A stretch of DNA of 64,000 nucleotides from SZUA-36 sp963759155 (GCA_963759155.1 CAVWXX010000018.1:44303-108302), one strand, 5' to 3'; shown: positions 36,186-44,185, counted from the stretch's first letter. Program-made: numbers and translations. Notes: generated from the sequence alone by a model not told the origin.

Positions 36186-36444
36186 AACTTTCGACCGTAA
36201 ATTTGATGAAGGTAAAGACATCACAGATGCATTGGATCTTACCAAGGCGAGACGCCCGTTACAAGAACAAAAAAGGGTCAATGTTGATTTTCCGGCCTGG
36301 ATGGTCGATCGGCTGGACAGAGAAGCTGAACGCGTTGGTGTGACCAGGCAATCCATCATAAAAGTCTGGTTAGCTGAGAGGTTGGAGCACACGGCACTTA
36401 ACAAATCATTAAACTCGGACGCCGGCGATGCCGGCGCCGGTTAA
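36175..36444 (+). CDS. brnA: BrnA-type antitoxin
   Basis: An 89-residue antitoxin and DNA-binding autoregulator of a BrnTA module. The ribbon-helix-helix core is KRVNVDFPAWMVDRLDREAERVGVTRQSIIKVWLAERLE, normally close to the C terminus. Here the frame runs on for 18 residues (HTALNKSLNSDAGDAGAG) through the adjacent short attC. The start overlaps the end of the toxin gene. Confidence 0.83.
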   Translation: MKAKTFDRKFDEGKDITDALDLTKARRPLQEQKRVNVDFPAWMVDRLDREAERVGVTRQSIIKVWLAERLEHTALNKSLNSDAGDAGAG

Positions 36445-36458
36445 TTCAGTCGTTATGT
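36396..36458 (+). repeat. attC site 7 (short, divergent type)
   Basis: Only 63 bp, with R'' ACTTAAC (perfect RYYYAAC) and R' GTTATGT. The core is a GC-rich palindrome (gccggcgatgccggc) rather than the long stem of the other sites. It is a different attC lineage within the same array. Confidence 0.65.
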
Positions 36459-36778
36459 TTACAAGGCAATTTACCGACCAACATGGTAGCGAAAAAGATT
36501 TAGCAATAGCCTTTTGCTGGTATCAGCCAGATGAATGGCTGAAGATAAAAAAGTCAGCTGCAGATGCCGACGCACAAGATGATAGTTACGAAGAATGGAA
36601 GTCAAATGCGAATAAAGCGATTGGTAATATTAGAGCCACCGGTCACAACGTTGTAAAAATAGCCATGAAAGCTGAGGAGTTTTCCGATTGGTGTAGCAAA
36701 AACAACACTGAAAATAACGCTGATGCACGATCAAAATTTGCGGCAATGAAATTAGAGAAACTCAATCGTGAAACATAA
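36455..36778 (+). CDS. Cassette: hypothetical soluble protein (107 aa)
   Basis: Unrecognised. The ATG is inside the R' box of attC site 7. The protein begins FTRQFTDQHGSEKDLAIAFCW, is rich in charged residues, and contains YEEWKSNANKAIGNIRATGHNVVKIAMKAEEFSDWC. No signal peptide or membrane segment. The stop coincides with the next attC R'' box. Confidence 0.6.
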   Translation: MFTRQFTDQHGSEKDLAIAFCWYQPDEWLKIKKSAADADAQDDSYEEWKSNANKAIGNIRATGHNVVKIAMKAEEFSDWCSKNNTENNADARSKFAAMKLEKLNRET

Positions 36779-36868
36779 CAAAACGTTCAAGTTCGTTACG
36801 GCGCTACGCGCCTCCACCGGACCCAAAAAGGCTGCGCCTTTCTGGGCCGCTTAACTAAAACGTTATAT
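36773..36868 (+). repeat. attC site 8
   Basis: R'' acataac, R' GTTATAT. Nearly the same as attC site 4; both precede copies of the hicA cassette, as expected if the R' half travels with the cassette. Confidence 0.85.
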
Positions 36869-36911
36869 ACTTCAGATTGTGCATGGTACTAGATAGTGGT
36901 ACTATTTTAGA

Positions 36912-37166
36912 GTGAAGCGAAAGCACCGAAGAACTCTGGAGCAGATATTCAATCGGCCAACTAGCGGTAATATTCCGTGGAAGGATGTTGAGTCTTTGTT
37001 CAAAAGTCTGGGAGCAGACATATCTGAAAGAGCAGGTTCCAGGGTTGCGGTTGTGCTTTTTGGTGAAGTTCGAGTATTTCACAGACCTCACCCTTCGCCC
37101 AACACTGTCAAAGGAGCAATTTCCAGTATCCGAAAGTGGTTAGAGCAATTTGAGGTGACCCCATGA
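36912..37166 (+). CDS. hicA: HicA-family toxin
   Basis: An 84-residue HicA-like mRNA interferase with a dsRNA-binding-like fold. The visible core is RTLEQIFNRPTSGNIPWKDVESLFKSLGADISERAGSRVAVVLFGEVRVFHRPHPSP; the H-x-P-H segment (FHRPH) supplies the conserved catalytic His of this family. The start is GTG. It overlaps hicB by four bases (ATGA). A truncated duplicate lies at 33677. The antitoxin gene is frameshifted, so this toxin is apparently not neutralised. Confidence 0.85.
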   Translation: MKRKHRRTLEQIFNRPTSGNIPWKDVESLFKSLGADISERAGSRVAVVLFGEVRVFHRPHPSPNTVKGAISSIRKWLEQFEVTP

Positions 37167-37496
37167 ATATTATGGAAGTCGACGGTTACAAGGCAAAAAT
37201 TGAATATGATTCTGAGCTTGATGAATTTCGAGGCGAAATTCTTGGGCTTAATGGAAGTGCAGAATTTTATGGTAGAGGATCCGGAAACTCTAAGGCGCGA
37301 GTTCAAGGCCTCACTTGGCGTTTTTCTAGAGGTTTGTGAAGAGAAAGGAATATATCCCACAAAATCATATTCCGGTAAATTTAACCTCCGAATTCCACCA
37401 GGACTGCACAGCAAGATCGCTAACCGGGCCACTGCTGAAAACAAGAGCCTAAATCAGTGGGTATCTGAGGTTCTTGAGGACTCGGTTGGTGAGTAG
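37163..37496 (+). pseudogene. hicB: HicB-family antitoxin, frameshifted
   Basis: The first frame starts MNIMEVDGYKAKIEYDSELD and reads EFRGEILGLNGSAEFYG, the HicB partial RNase-H fold. At about 37268-37280 one extra base shifts it; the other frame continues EDPETLRREFKASLGVFLEVCEEKGI and ends NRATAENKSLNQWVSEVLEDSV, the HicB RHH-like C terminus. Unshifted translation stops near 37338. An intact toxin with a broken antitoxin is not expected to be viable, so a sequence error or recoding should be considered. Confidence 0.85.
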
Positions 37497-37502
37497 GCCG
37501 GT

Positions 37503-37597
37503 ATATAACAAATCGTTCAAGTTCGTTCCGGCGCTACGCGCCTCCACCGGACCCAAAAAGGCTGCGCCCTTTTGGGCCGCTTAACTAAACGTTAGGC
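37503..37597 (+). repeat. attC site 9
   Basis: R'' atataac, R' GTTAGGC. Typical core; one base shorter before the R' box (taactaaacg). Confidence 0.85.
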
Positions 37598-37616
37598 ATT
37601 TAAACCGACCAAAGCA

Positions 37617-37949
37617 ATGATTTGGAAATTTGCTCTAATCTTATTCGCCATAGTGGGTATAAGCCACTTAATTTTTGGCATTGTATATGTCACTGCTAAC
37701 GAATTTATGCCCTATCATGCGCAAGCCTTAAATGTTGATTGGAATAGCCTTAATGAAAACTACAAAACTTTGTTCCTCGCGTTAATCAGATTAGCAGGCG
37801 TCGGAGGGCTAGTGGCAGGCCTCGTCAACGTGACTCTTGTAAGCTATCTCTATCATTGCGTCGAATCCAGGCTAATCTGGCTGTTAATTGCTTCCAGCCG
37901 GATTTTTCAGTTTGATGATAAATTCTGCTGTTTACTCCGTGTTATGTAA
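37617..37949 (+). CDS. Cassette: membrane protein (110 aa), perhaps truncated
   Basis: Unrecognised. Helices ALILFAIVGISHLIFGIVYV and AGVGGLVAGLVNVTLVSYLY are visible; the end (IFQFDDKFCCLLRVM) looks off-frame. A third hydrophobic stretch (SVTLIIAIILYI) is encoded downstream at about 37996-38035 in another frame, so the gene probably had three or four helices and is frameshifted near 37880-37960. Confidence 0.5.
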   Translation: MIWKFALILFAIVGISHLIFGIVYVTANEFMPYHAQALNVDWNSLNENYKTLFLALIRLAGVGGLVAGLVNVTLVSYLYHCVESRLIWLLIASSRIFQFDDKFCCLLRVM

Positions 37950-38246
37950 ATACATCTGGAGAGCCGCCTGTACTGATGGTCAGTGTTGGTTCAGTCACTT
38001 TGATCATCGCGATCATATTGTATATTAGCAGGCTTTCCGTGGCAAACATGCCTGACAATGGGATAAAAAAAAAAAATTTTATTGTTTAAAAACAAGTCAA
38101 CAAAAGAACGGCAAAACGGCATCTGCGAGATGATTCATGGATTAAATGTAAATATCCGCATTTCGGTCAAGGTGTTATTGAATTAAATAAAATCGGTTAC
38201 GGGTATTATTGACAGACATACTGAGAAGAAAAGGAGGTACCGTCAA

Positions 38247-39799
38247 ATGACAGCTAAACCATCAGCAAACGAGTTCGATGTCATTGTCATCGGGTCCGGC
38301 ATGGGCGGAATGACGACGGCCACTGCGCTTTCCCGGTTGGATCATAAAGTCCTGCTACTTGAGCAAGCGCAGGCGATTGGCGGGCTGACTCACACTTTCA
38401 CTCGCGAAGGTTTCAGCTGGGATGTCGGCCTCCATTATTGCGGCACATTCGGCCATGACCAGATTGCGGGCCGGATCCTGGACTGGCTCAGTGGTGGAAC
38501 AATCGAGTTTCACTCAGTCGGTACTGTCTACGACACGCTGCACTTCCCGGATGGATTCGATATATCCGTTGGGCGTCCGGCTGAAGCCTACAAGATGGAG
38601 CTCAAAGACCGTTTTCCCGATAATGCTGCTGAAATAGATGCCTACTTCGAGGCATTGCTGTCGGCGGAGGAAGCCGGGCACATGGTGGGTGCCGAGCGAG
38701 CGATGCCCGAGCCATTTCGTTCCGCCCATCACTGGTGGAATAAAAAGAAGATCCAGCGCTGGTGCAGTCGCACGACTGGTGAGGTGATCGCGGAACTCAT
38801 CAGCAATCCAAAGCTCGCCGCCGTGTTGTCGGCGCAGTGGGGCACTTATGGCGGCAAACCGAAAGAAGCGAGTTTCGCCTTTCATGGCATTGTCATGGGT
38901 CATTATCTTGAAGGCGCCGCCTATCCCGTCGGCGGTGCCGCCGCCATCGCAAGGGGACTTGTTCCGGTGATCGAAGCGGCGGGTGGCAGTGCTCGAGCTG
39001 GAACACCGGTTAGCGAGATATTGCTTGAAGATGGCAAAGCCGTGGGTGTGCGCACCAAATCCGGTGAAGAATTCAACGCGCCCTTCATCGTCTCGGCGAT
39101 CGGCGCCGGTGAAACCGTGAAGCACCTGCTGCCGGAGGAAATTCGCCAGCAGGACTGGGCTCAGGAGATAGCTACTTTCAAGCCGTCGATCTGCCACTTC
39201 GATCTTTTTCTCGGCTTCGAGGGAGACATCGCCAAACACGGGGCGACGCGCTCGAACCACTGGTTTTACGATAGCTGGGACACCAATGATGCCATCTGGG
39301 CAGCGGCAGCAGCGAGCCAATTCCGATGGCGTTTGTGTCGTTTTCGTCTCTCAAGAATCCCACGCATGATCCAGGTCCGACGAACAAGCACACCGGTGAT
39401 ATGCTGATTTGGGCCGATTGGTCGTCGGTGGCCAAATTTGCGAATGGAGGTGCTGATGAACATCCCGACGAGTGGGCAGCATTCAAGCAGAGTATCGAGT
39501 CCAGGATGCTGGACTTCTTCAAGGAGAAGTTCCCGGATCTGGCACCGCTTATCGTCTACCATGAACTTGGCACGCCACTCGCAACCGCATCATTCACCGG
39601 CCACGAGAAGGGCGGGTTTTATGGCGTCGAAACGACCCCACGCCGAATGTTGTCAGATGCACTCAACGCCCGCACGCCTGTTCCCGGTCTATTCTTGGCA
39701 GGCCAGGACGTGATGAGCCCAGGAATCGCTGGGGCGCTTTCCGGTGGCATGTTGGGCGCTGCGGCGATCGATCCACGTGTCTTCCAGAAACTCAGATAA
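38247..39799 (+). pseudogene. NAD(P)/FAD-dependent oxidoreductase (carotenoid isomerase/desaturase type), frameshifted
   Basis: A flavin amine-oxidase/phytoene-desaturase-like protein of about 516 residues when repaired. The N-terminal dinucleotide-binding motif is DVIVIGSGMGGMTTATALSRL with LLEQAQAIGG; the C-terminal FAD segment is PVPGLFLAGQDVMSPGIAGALSGGMLGA. Between about 39297 and 39325 a base is missing: the frame leaves YDSWDTNDAIWAAAAAS and resumes as IPMAFVSFSSLKNPTHDPG. The start follows a perfect AAGGAGGT. It lies within the cassette region but has no recognisable attC on either side, so it may be a late insertion. It would act on a carotenoid or retinoid-like polyene. Confidence 0.8.
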
Positions 39800-39832
39800 G
39801 GCAGAAGCTCAATTAAAGCGTATGAGTTTTCC

Positions 39833-40294
39833 ATGAAGATAAGACACTTCCTTTACAATTCATTTCTAATAGAAAATGGTAAGAACAAAATTGCCATTGA
39901 CCCGGGACAAAATTTCTCGATTTTCAACTTTACTAGTCTAATTCCAAAAACAGAATGGAAAAGTATCACTCATGTTTTAATAACCCATGGTGACCCTGAC
40001 CATCACTGGCAATCTGATCGGGTAGCGGAAGCCAGCGATGCGCCAGTTGTGTGTGGAAAAGATTTAGCTAAAGTCGAAGACGGAAAAATACTGCTAGTAG
40101 ATCCTCGCGGTAAAGAATTGACGTCCTGGGTACCATTTAAAAATGCACATCCGTTAGATGTTGGGGAGTCCATCATTTTAGGCGATGTAGAAATTGAAGC
40201 AGTTCAATGCCATCAAATTCGCTCCCTGCGGTCGCCGGACCTCGCGTTCACTCGGCCGTTTATGGCAAACGTTATGCAGACAGTTGTTGCGTGA
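39833..40294 (+). pseudogene. MBL-fold metallohydrolase, truncated
   Basis: The N-terminal half of a metallo-beta-lactamase-fold protein: NSFLIENGKNKIAIDPG and the metal motif THGDPDHHW (HxDxDH). Homologues of this type are over 200 residues, with the second metal histidine later. Here, after EIEAVQCHQI (about 40214), the sequence becomes an attC-like half-site and the frame ends in unrelated residues. The gene has lost its C-terminal part by a recombination event at that point. Confidence 0.72.
40216..40277 (+). repeat. Candidate degenerate attC of another type
   Basis: The stretch cgctccctgcggtcgccgga followed by ctcggccgtttatggcaaac and GTTATGC looks like the 3' half of an attC of a different family. 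It has no obvious R'' partner because it is fused to the truncated MBL gene. Confidence 0.4.
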
Positions 40295-40318
40295 TGCGCA
40301 ACACGATATACTAATGTT

Positions 40319-40597
40319 GTGATTAAGTCATTTCGACACAAAGGGCTAAAACGCCTCTATGAAACGGGTAAAGCCTCTGGTGTCCAGACGACACATGTCA
40401 GTCGCTTGAGAATGCAATTGTTGGCACTCGACACCGCACAGGAAATAGACGACATGGATATCCCTGGCTTCAAACTGCATTCACTTAAAGGCAAACTGAA
40501 GGGACGATGGTCAATTTCTGTTAGTGGCAACTGGCGAATCACATTCGAGTTCCGAGATGGGAATGCTTTTGTTTTAGATTACGAGGATTATCACTAA
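40319..40597 (+). CDS. higB: HigB-type toxin
   Basis: A 92-residue RelE-superfamily toxin of the HigB family (ribosome-dependent mRNA endonuclease). Motifs are IKSFRHKGLKRLYETGK, LRMQLLALDTAQEIDDMDIPG, LHSLKGKLKGRWSISVSGNWRITFEF and the YEDYH end. The start is GTG. It overlaps higA by one base (taATG). Both genes appear intact. Confidence 0.92.
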   Translation: MIKSFRHKGLKRLYETGKASGVQTTHVSRLRMQLLALDTAQEIDDMDIPGFKLHSLKGKLKGRWSISVSGNWRITFEFRDGNAFVLDYEDYH

Positions 40598-40890
40598 TGG
40601 CTATGCATAACCCACCGCACCCAGGAGAGTTTATTCGCTCAGTTTATCTTGAGCCCTTCAGCATGAGCGCACGGGCTTTAGCAGAGAGCCTGGCTGTTTC
40701 GCCATCTACCCTGAATAGAGTAATCACTGGAAAGAGCGGGATCAGCCCTGACATGGCTCTTCGTCTGTCAAAGGCATTGGGGAGATCACCAGAGAGTTGG
40801 CTTGCGATGCAGGATCACTACGACCTTTGGCAGGCTAAACAAAGTGCCAAACTTGATCAAGTGCAGCACGTTGAATTTGCAGCTGCATAA
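40597..40890 (+). CDS. higA: HigA-type antitoxin
   Basis: A 97-residue antitoxin with a Cro/XRE helix-turn-helix (SARALAESLAVSPSTLNRVITGKSGI). HPGEFIRSVYLEP at the N terminus and SPESWLAMQDHYDLWQAKQ at the C terminus are family hallmarks. It neutralises HigB and represses the operon. Its stop overlaps the attC R'' box. Confidence 0.93.
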   Translation: MAMHNPPHPGEFIRSVYLEPFSMSARALAESLAVSPSTLNRVITGKSGISPDMALRLSKALGRSPESWLAMQDHYDLWQAKQSAKLDQVQHVEFAAA

Positions 40891-40971
40891 CAAGTCGTTC
40901 AAGTTCGTTCCGCCAGCAAGCTGGCTCCACCGGACGCAGCTTCGCTGCGCCGCTTAACTAAGACGTTAGGC
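40885..40971 (+). repeat. attC site 10
   Basis: R'' gcataac, R' GTTAGGC. The core is ccagcaagctgg, with a cgcagcttcgctgcg terminal stem. Confidence 0.85.
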
Positions 40972-41011
40972 GCCAGATCAAAGGTGTTCTTCACTTTAAA
41001 AAGGAGAGGTT

Positions 41012-41419
41012 ATGATTAGGTCATCCTTCATTGCAGCATTACTGACATGCTTGTTGTTTACCTCAGGCAATTCGACCGTTGCTATGGCTTCTGAGGCGCC
41101 GGATGCATCAAATATCGGTTTTGTCTTGTACACAAAAAGTCATGCGCCAGGAACTCTAAACGCGAGATGGATATATGGTGAGAAGTACCGCGGTCCGGGG
41201 ATGGCGACCGGAGGACCCAGGGAAGGTTTTGCTGGTCAGTACCACGTTCGCTACTTCTACGAGAACGGAGAGTTTTCAGACGAGTATGACCTGGTCATCG
41301 AAAAGACTGGAGATATATACAAAGTATCGTGGATCACCAACGGCAAACTCAGTGCTGTTGGCGTTGGCATGGAGGTTGAGAATGGCTTGGCCGTCGGCTG
41401 GCATAGAGTAGATGGCTAA
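41012..41419 (+). CDS. Cassette: small secreted protein, paralogue B
   Basis: 135 residues, over 90 percent identical by eye to the product at 33075, with substitutions such as N-I-Y for N-M-Y and signal-peptide changes. Same leader and ribosome binding site. The 55 bases after the stop are also shared, but the attC that follows is different. Confidence 0.65.
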   Translation: MIRSSFIAALLTCLLFTSGNSTVAMASEAPDASNIGFVLYTKSHAPGTLNARWIYGEKYRGPGMATGGPREGFAGQYHVRYFYENGEFSDEYDLVIEKTGDIYKVSWITNGKLSAVGVGMEVENGLAVGWHRVDG

Positions 41420-41474
41420 CCTTCAGTCGAGGATGGCCGCACGTACGTTTACGGCTGGAGCCAATGAGTGACGC

Positions 41475-41570
41475 GCCTAACAAAGCGTTAAAGTACGTTC
41501 CGGGCCTGTGGCCCTCCACCGGACGTAAAAATGCTATGCATTTCTACGCCGCTTAACTAAAACGTTATGT
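41475..41570 (+). repeat. attC site 11
   Basis: R'' gcctaac, R' GTTATGT. Core gggcctgtggccc, with a gtaaaaatgctatgcatttc stem, resembling site 6 rather than site 4. Confidence 0.85.
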
Positions 41571-41625
41571 GCAAATAAATCAGCGTGCTAGTATTAAGTG
41601 TTGCACCTTTATGGGTAAATGAGAC

Positions 41626-41841
41626 ATGAGCATTAAGCAAGTTATTGAAAAATCGAAGCATTTGAATCCTAAGGAAAGAGCGCTAGTCGCACATTGCTTA
41701 ATTTCTTCTCTTGAAACAAAGCAAGACGAGGGAGTTGATCAAGCATGGGCAGATTTGGCTGAACAAAGATATGAGGAATTAGTATCTGGCAAAGTAGAGC
41801 CGGTATCTTGGGAAGATATAAAGAAAGACGTTAAAGGCTAG
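41626..41841 (+). CDS. Addiction-module antitoxin (TIGR02574-like)
   Basis: A 71-residue helical protein: SIKQVIEKSKHLNPKERALVAHCLISSLE and AWADLAEQRYEELVSGKVEPVSWEDIKK. This is the putative-addiction-module-component family that pairs with ParE toxins. The toxin gene begins five bases after its stop. The base composition is visibly more AT-rich than the chromosomal genes. Confidence 0.82.
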   Translation: MSIKQVIEKSKHLNPKERALVAHCLISSLETKQDEGVDQAWADLAEQRYEELVSGKVEPVSWEDIKKDVKG

Positions 41842-41846
41842 GCAAA

Positions 41847-42140
41847 GTGCTAAGGCTAGTATTTCATCCTGCTGTTTCAGCAGAAATACGTGCTTCATAC
41901 TCTTGGTATCAAGGGCTAGCTGAAGGTTTGGGTGATGATTTCCTAGACGAGCTAGAGTCTGCTTATGAAGCAATTTTGGAATTCCCACAAACGTGGCCTT
42001 TTTTCCAAAAAGGGTTTCAAAGATTTTTACTTTCAAGGTTTCCATTTTCTGTGATTTATCGAATGAGCGGCGATACGATCTACGTCGTCTCTGTCATGCA
42101 TAATAGTAGAAAGCCAGGCTATTGGCATGCACGCACATAA
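41847..42140 (+). CDS. ParE-like toxin
   Basis: A 97-residue RelE/ParE toxin: VFHPAVSAEIRASYSWYQ, LGDDFLDELESAYEAILEFPQTWPF, RRFLLSRFPFSVIYRM-like (QRFLLSRFPFSVIYRM) and VVSVMHNSRKPGYW at the C terminus. It appears intact. It pairs with the preceding antitoxin. The stop is at the attC R'' box. Confidence 0.85.
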   Translation: MLRLVFHPAVSAEIRASYSWYQGLAEGLGDDFLDELESAYEAILEFPQTWPFFQKGFQRFLLSRFPFSVIYRMSGDTIYVVSVMHNSRKPGYWHART

Positions 42141-42220
42141 CAAAACGTTAAAGTACGTTCCGGCCCTGCGGGCCTCCACTGGACGCAGCTCCGCTGCGCC
42201 GCTTAACTAAAACGTTATAT
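42135..42220 (+). repeat. attC site 12
   Basis: R'' acataac, R' GTTATAT. Core ggccctgcgggcc with a cgcagctccgctgcg stem. Confidence 0.85.
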
Positions 42221-42286
42221 TTCTGGCACCGCACCTGTTAACAGGTACTATAATCAGGTCTGATAATTGATGTTTGGAGATCAGTC

Positions 42287-42556
42287 GTGCAGGTCAAATT
42301 CTCAGAAGATGTTGTGCCCTTGTCTGACCTAAAGGTAAATCCTGGAAAAGTCGTAAACCGGGCAAATGAAAACAAACGTCCAATTTTAGTGACAAGTCGT
42401 GGTCGAGGTGTGGCTGTAGTTCTGGGATTGGAAGAATATGAGTTGCTCGAAGAGAAAGTGGCATTTATGCAAGCCGTGACTCAAGGATTAATGGAGGTCA
42501 AAGAAGGTAAATTTACTAAGCTCACCGATGCTAAGGAAGTTTTAGGCATTGAGTAG
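42287..42556 (+). CDS. Phd/YefM-type antitoxin
   Basis: An 89-residue protein with the Phd/YefM fold: VPLSDLKVNPGKVVNRANENKRPILVTSRGRGVAVVLGLEEYE. It would bind the toxin and repress the operon. GTG start. Its stop overlaps the GTG start of a short ParE-like frame by one base. Confidence 0.85.
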   Translation: MQVKFSEDVVPLSDLKVNPGKVVNRANENKRPILVTSRGRGVAVVLGLEEYELLEEKVAFMQAVTQGLMEVKEGKFTKLTDAKEVLGIE

Positions 42557-42729
42557 TGAAAATTCACCTCACAGACAACCCAGATATTGGCAGACTTGTG
42601 CCCGAGTTTAACTCAGAAAATATTCGTGAGCTTATCCATAAACCGTTTCGTGTGGTCTACCTCAGAGAATCAGCATCAATGTTCGTAGTTAGAGTTTGGC
42701 GCAGCGAAAGAGCACTTGAACTGCCGTAA
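42556..42729 (+). pseudogene. Truncated ParE-like toxin (57 aa)
   Basis: From the GTG at 42556 the frame reads VKIHLTDNPDIGRLVPEF, RELIHKPFRVVY and FVVRVWRSERALELP. These correspond to only the C-terminal half of a RelE/ParE toxin (normally about 95 residues). The N-terminal half (helical hairpin) is missing, yet the coupling to the antitoxin is kept, so an internal deletion probably removed it. An internal-start product could still be made. Confidence 0.8.
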
Positions 42730-42740
42730 GTAAAAATGAG

Positions 42741-42765
42741 ACATAACAAGACAACGCGCTATACG
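42741..42765 (+). repeat. Truncated attC (right edge of array)
   Basis: The R'' end acataacaag is followed by unrelated sequence; the core and R' box are missing. This marks the right limit of the recognisable array, 47 bases before the end of the alginate lyase gene. Confidence 0.6.
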
Positions 42766-42811
42766 CAATAATTGAAAAGATAAATACCGGGCCGGTCAAT
42801 TTTACCCCTGC

Positions 42812-44185
42812 CTAGAAGTCATAACCGGCGTGATTGTTCTCCAGTTCGTAAAAGGTTGCCTGGACATAATCTTCAGGGTCACCGCTACGGTTCTGGTTGT
42901 AAACGCCGGCTTTAAAATACATATAATCATTGGCAACGTCGTAGCCGCTCGCCGACATATCGATGCTCTTTTGCGCAAGTATTCTGTCTTTTTGACTGAT
43001 TGTTACCGTCAACAGGTTACCTTCGGCCCTGATTTCATATGAGAATTTTTCATCAAGGGCGATGCCATCGGCGGGGTCTTCCGGCGTCGAGGTTTTACGG
43101 CCAAGGAGTTCAACGAATATATCATCTCCACCGGATGGCTCATGTGCGACGTAGAGTGAACCGCGTTGGCTGTCTGGAAATTTTTGATAGTAAAGCCGGG
43201 CAGGCTCATCTTTGCTCGCATGAATCTGACCAATAACCACTTGTCCGACATCCTGGTCCTTACCCGTCGTTGTAACATGATTAATCGCAAGTGTAGCGCG
43301 CAGGATGCCATCAACTGCACCCGCTTTAATTTGCGCGCTCTCAGGTGCGGATGAAAACACCCAGTTGTTTAAGCTGGGGTCACCACCCTCTCCTCTTGTG
43401 CTGATGCTCTTGTCACCACGCCGTAGCATCTCGCGGAGTTCGGTACGTGTAAATCGTGTGTTTTTTGATGTTTTGGCACCACCGATGGTGGCACGAAATA
43501 CCATGCCGCCATCCTCGGCCGTGAAAAAATATCGTTCGTCAGTCACCCCGTTTGCCAACTCGACCTCGGAGAATCTATCTGATATCCCATTGTTATCATC
43601 ATCGGCCGGTGTATTGAGATACCAGTCAAGCAGGTCAAAGTTCTTGCCGGGTGGCAGATCCGGTGACAAACCATGACCACCCGCGCTGGTGGGTATGACA
43701 CGTTTGCTGGTTTGTGCCTGGCTGCCTTCGCTAAGTTCGAGACGGAAATCATCAAACTGCCCGGTTCCGCCGGCATGGCCGCCGAAAATGGTTACCGCGG
43801 AAAACTCTCCGCTGTTAAAGGTAACCGTCAGTTCTTCCCACTTCTTTGACTTTTTTTGTGTCTGTTCAAAAAAGATCTCGGTTCCCACCTTGGCACCCAG
43901 GTTACCGACACCCAGCACAAAAGCACTGAGCCGATAGGTCGTGTTGGGTTGAACGGGCACCACCTGCGCTGCGTAGGTAGATTTTTCTGTCAGCTTTACA
44001 GACTTCTCACCGTTGTTGGCCTTTTTTGATATCGCCGTGCCTGATCCACTTGGGTCACCGTCGGTCCAGCCTTTCCAACCTTGCTCAAACCCCGGGTTCG
44101 CGATGTCCACGGCACTTGCTGAAAAGGCCACTGATAAGCCGAATAACAGGCAGGCAAGCCTGGAAGGTCGACTGATTATGTTCAT
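42812..44185 (-). CDS. Alginate lyase, PL7 family, with N-terminal carbohydrate-binding module
   Basis: A secreted 457-residue enzyme predicted to cleave alginate by beta-elimination. A signal peptide (LACLLFGLSVAFSASA) is followed by a CBM-like beta-sandwich (about residues 27-155: NPGFEQGWKGWTDGDPSG, FDDFRLELS) and a linker. The PL7 catalytic domain follows (about 180-455). The three PL7 signature regions are RTELREM, VVIGQIHA and YFKAGVYNQ, all intact. The start at 44185 follows AAGAGAG; an extension to 44218 is possible. It is convergent with the cassette array. Confidence 0.92.
   Translation of the reverse strand: MNIISRPSRLACLLFGLSVAFSASAVDIANPGFEQGWKGWTDGDPSGSGTAISKKANNGEKSVKLTEKSTYAAQVVPVQPNTTYRLSAFVLGVGNLGAKVGTEIFFEQTQKKSKKWEELTVTFNSGEFSAVTIFGGHAGGTGQFDDFRLELSEGSQAQTSKRVIPTSAGGHGLSPDLPPGKNFDLLDWYLNTPADDDNNGISDRFSEVELANGVTDERYFFTAEDGGMVFRATIGGAKTSKNTRFTRTELREMLRRGDKSISTRGEGGDPSLNNWVFSSAPESAQIKAGAVDGILRATLAINHVTTTGKDQDVGQVVIGQIHASKDEPARLYYQKFPDSQRGSLYVAHEPSGGDDIFVELLGRKTSTPEDPADGIALDEKFSYEIRAEGNLLTVTISQKDRILAQKSIDMSASGYDVANDYMYFKAGVYNQNRSGDPEDYVQATFYELENNHAGYDF

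Noticed and set aside
38514..39320. 268-codon minus-strand frame opposite the FAD oxidoreductase
   Set aside because: Antisense shadow; no family features.
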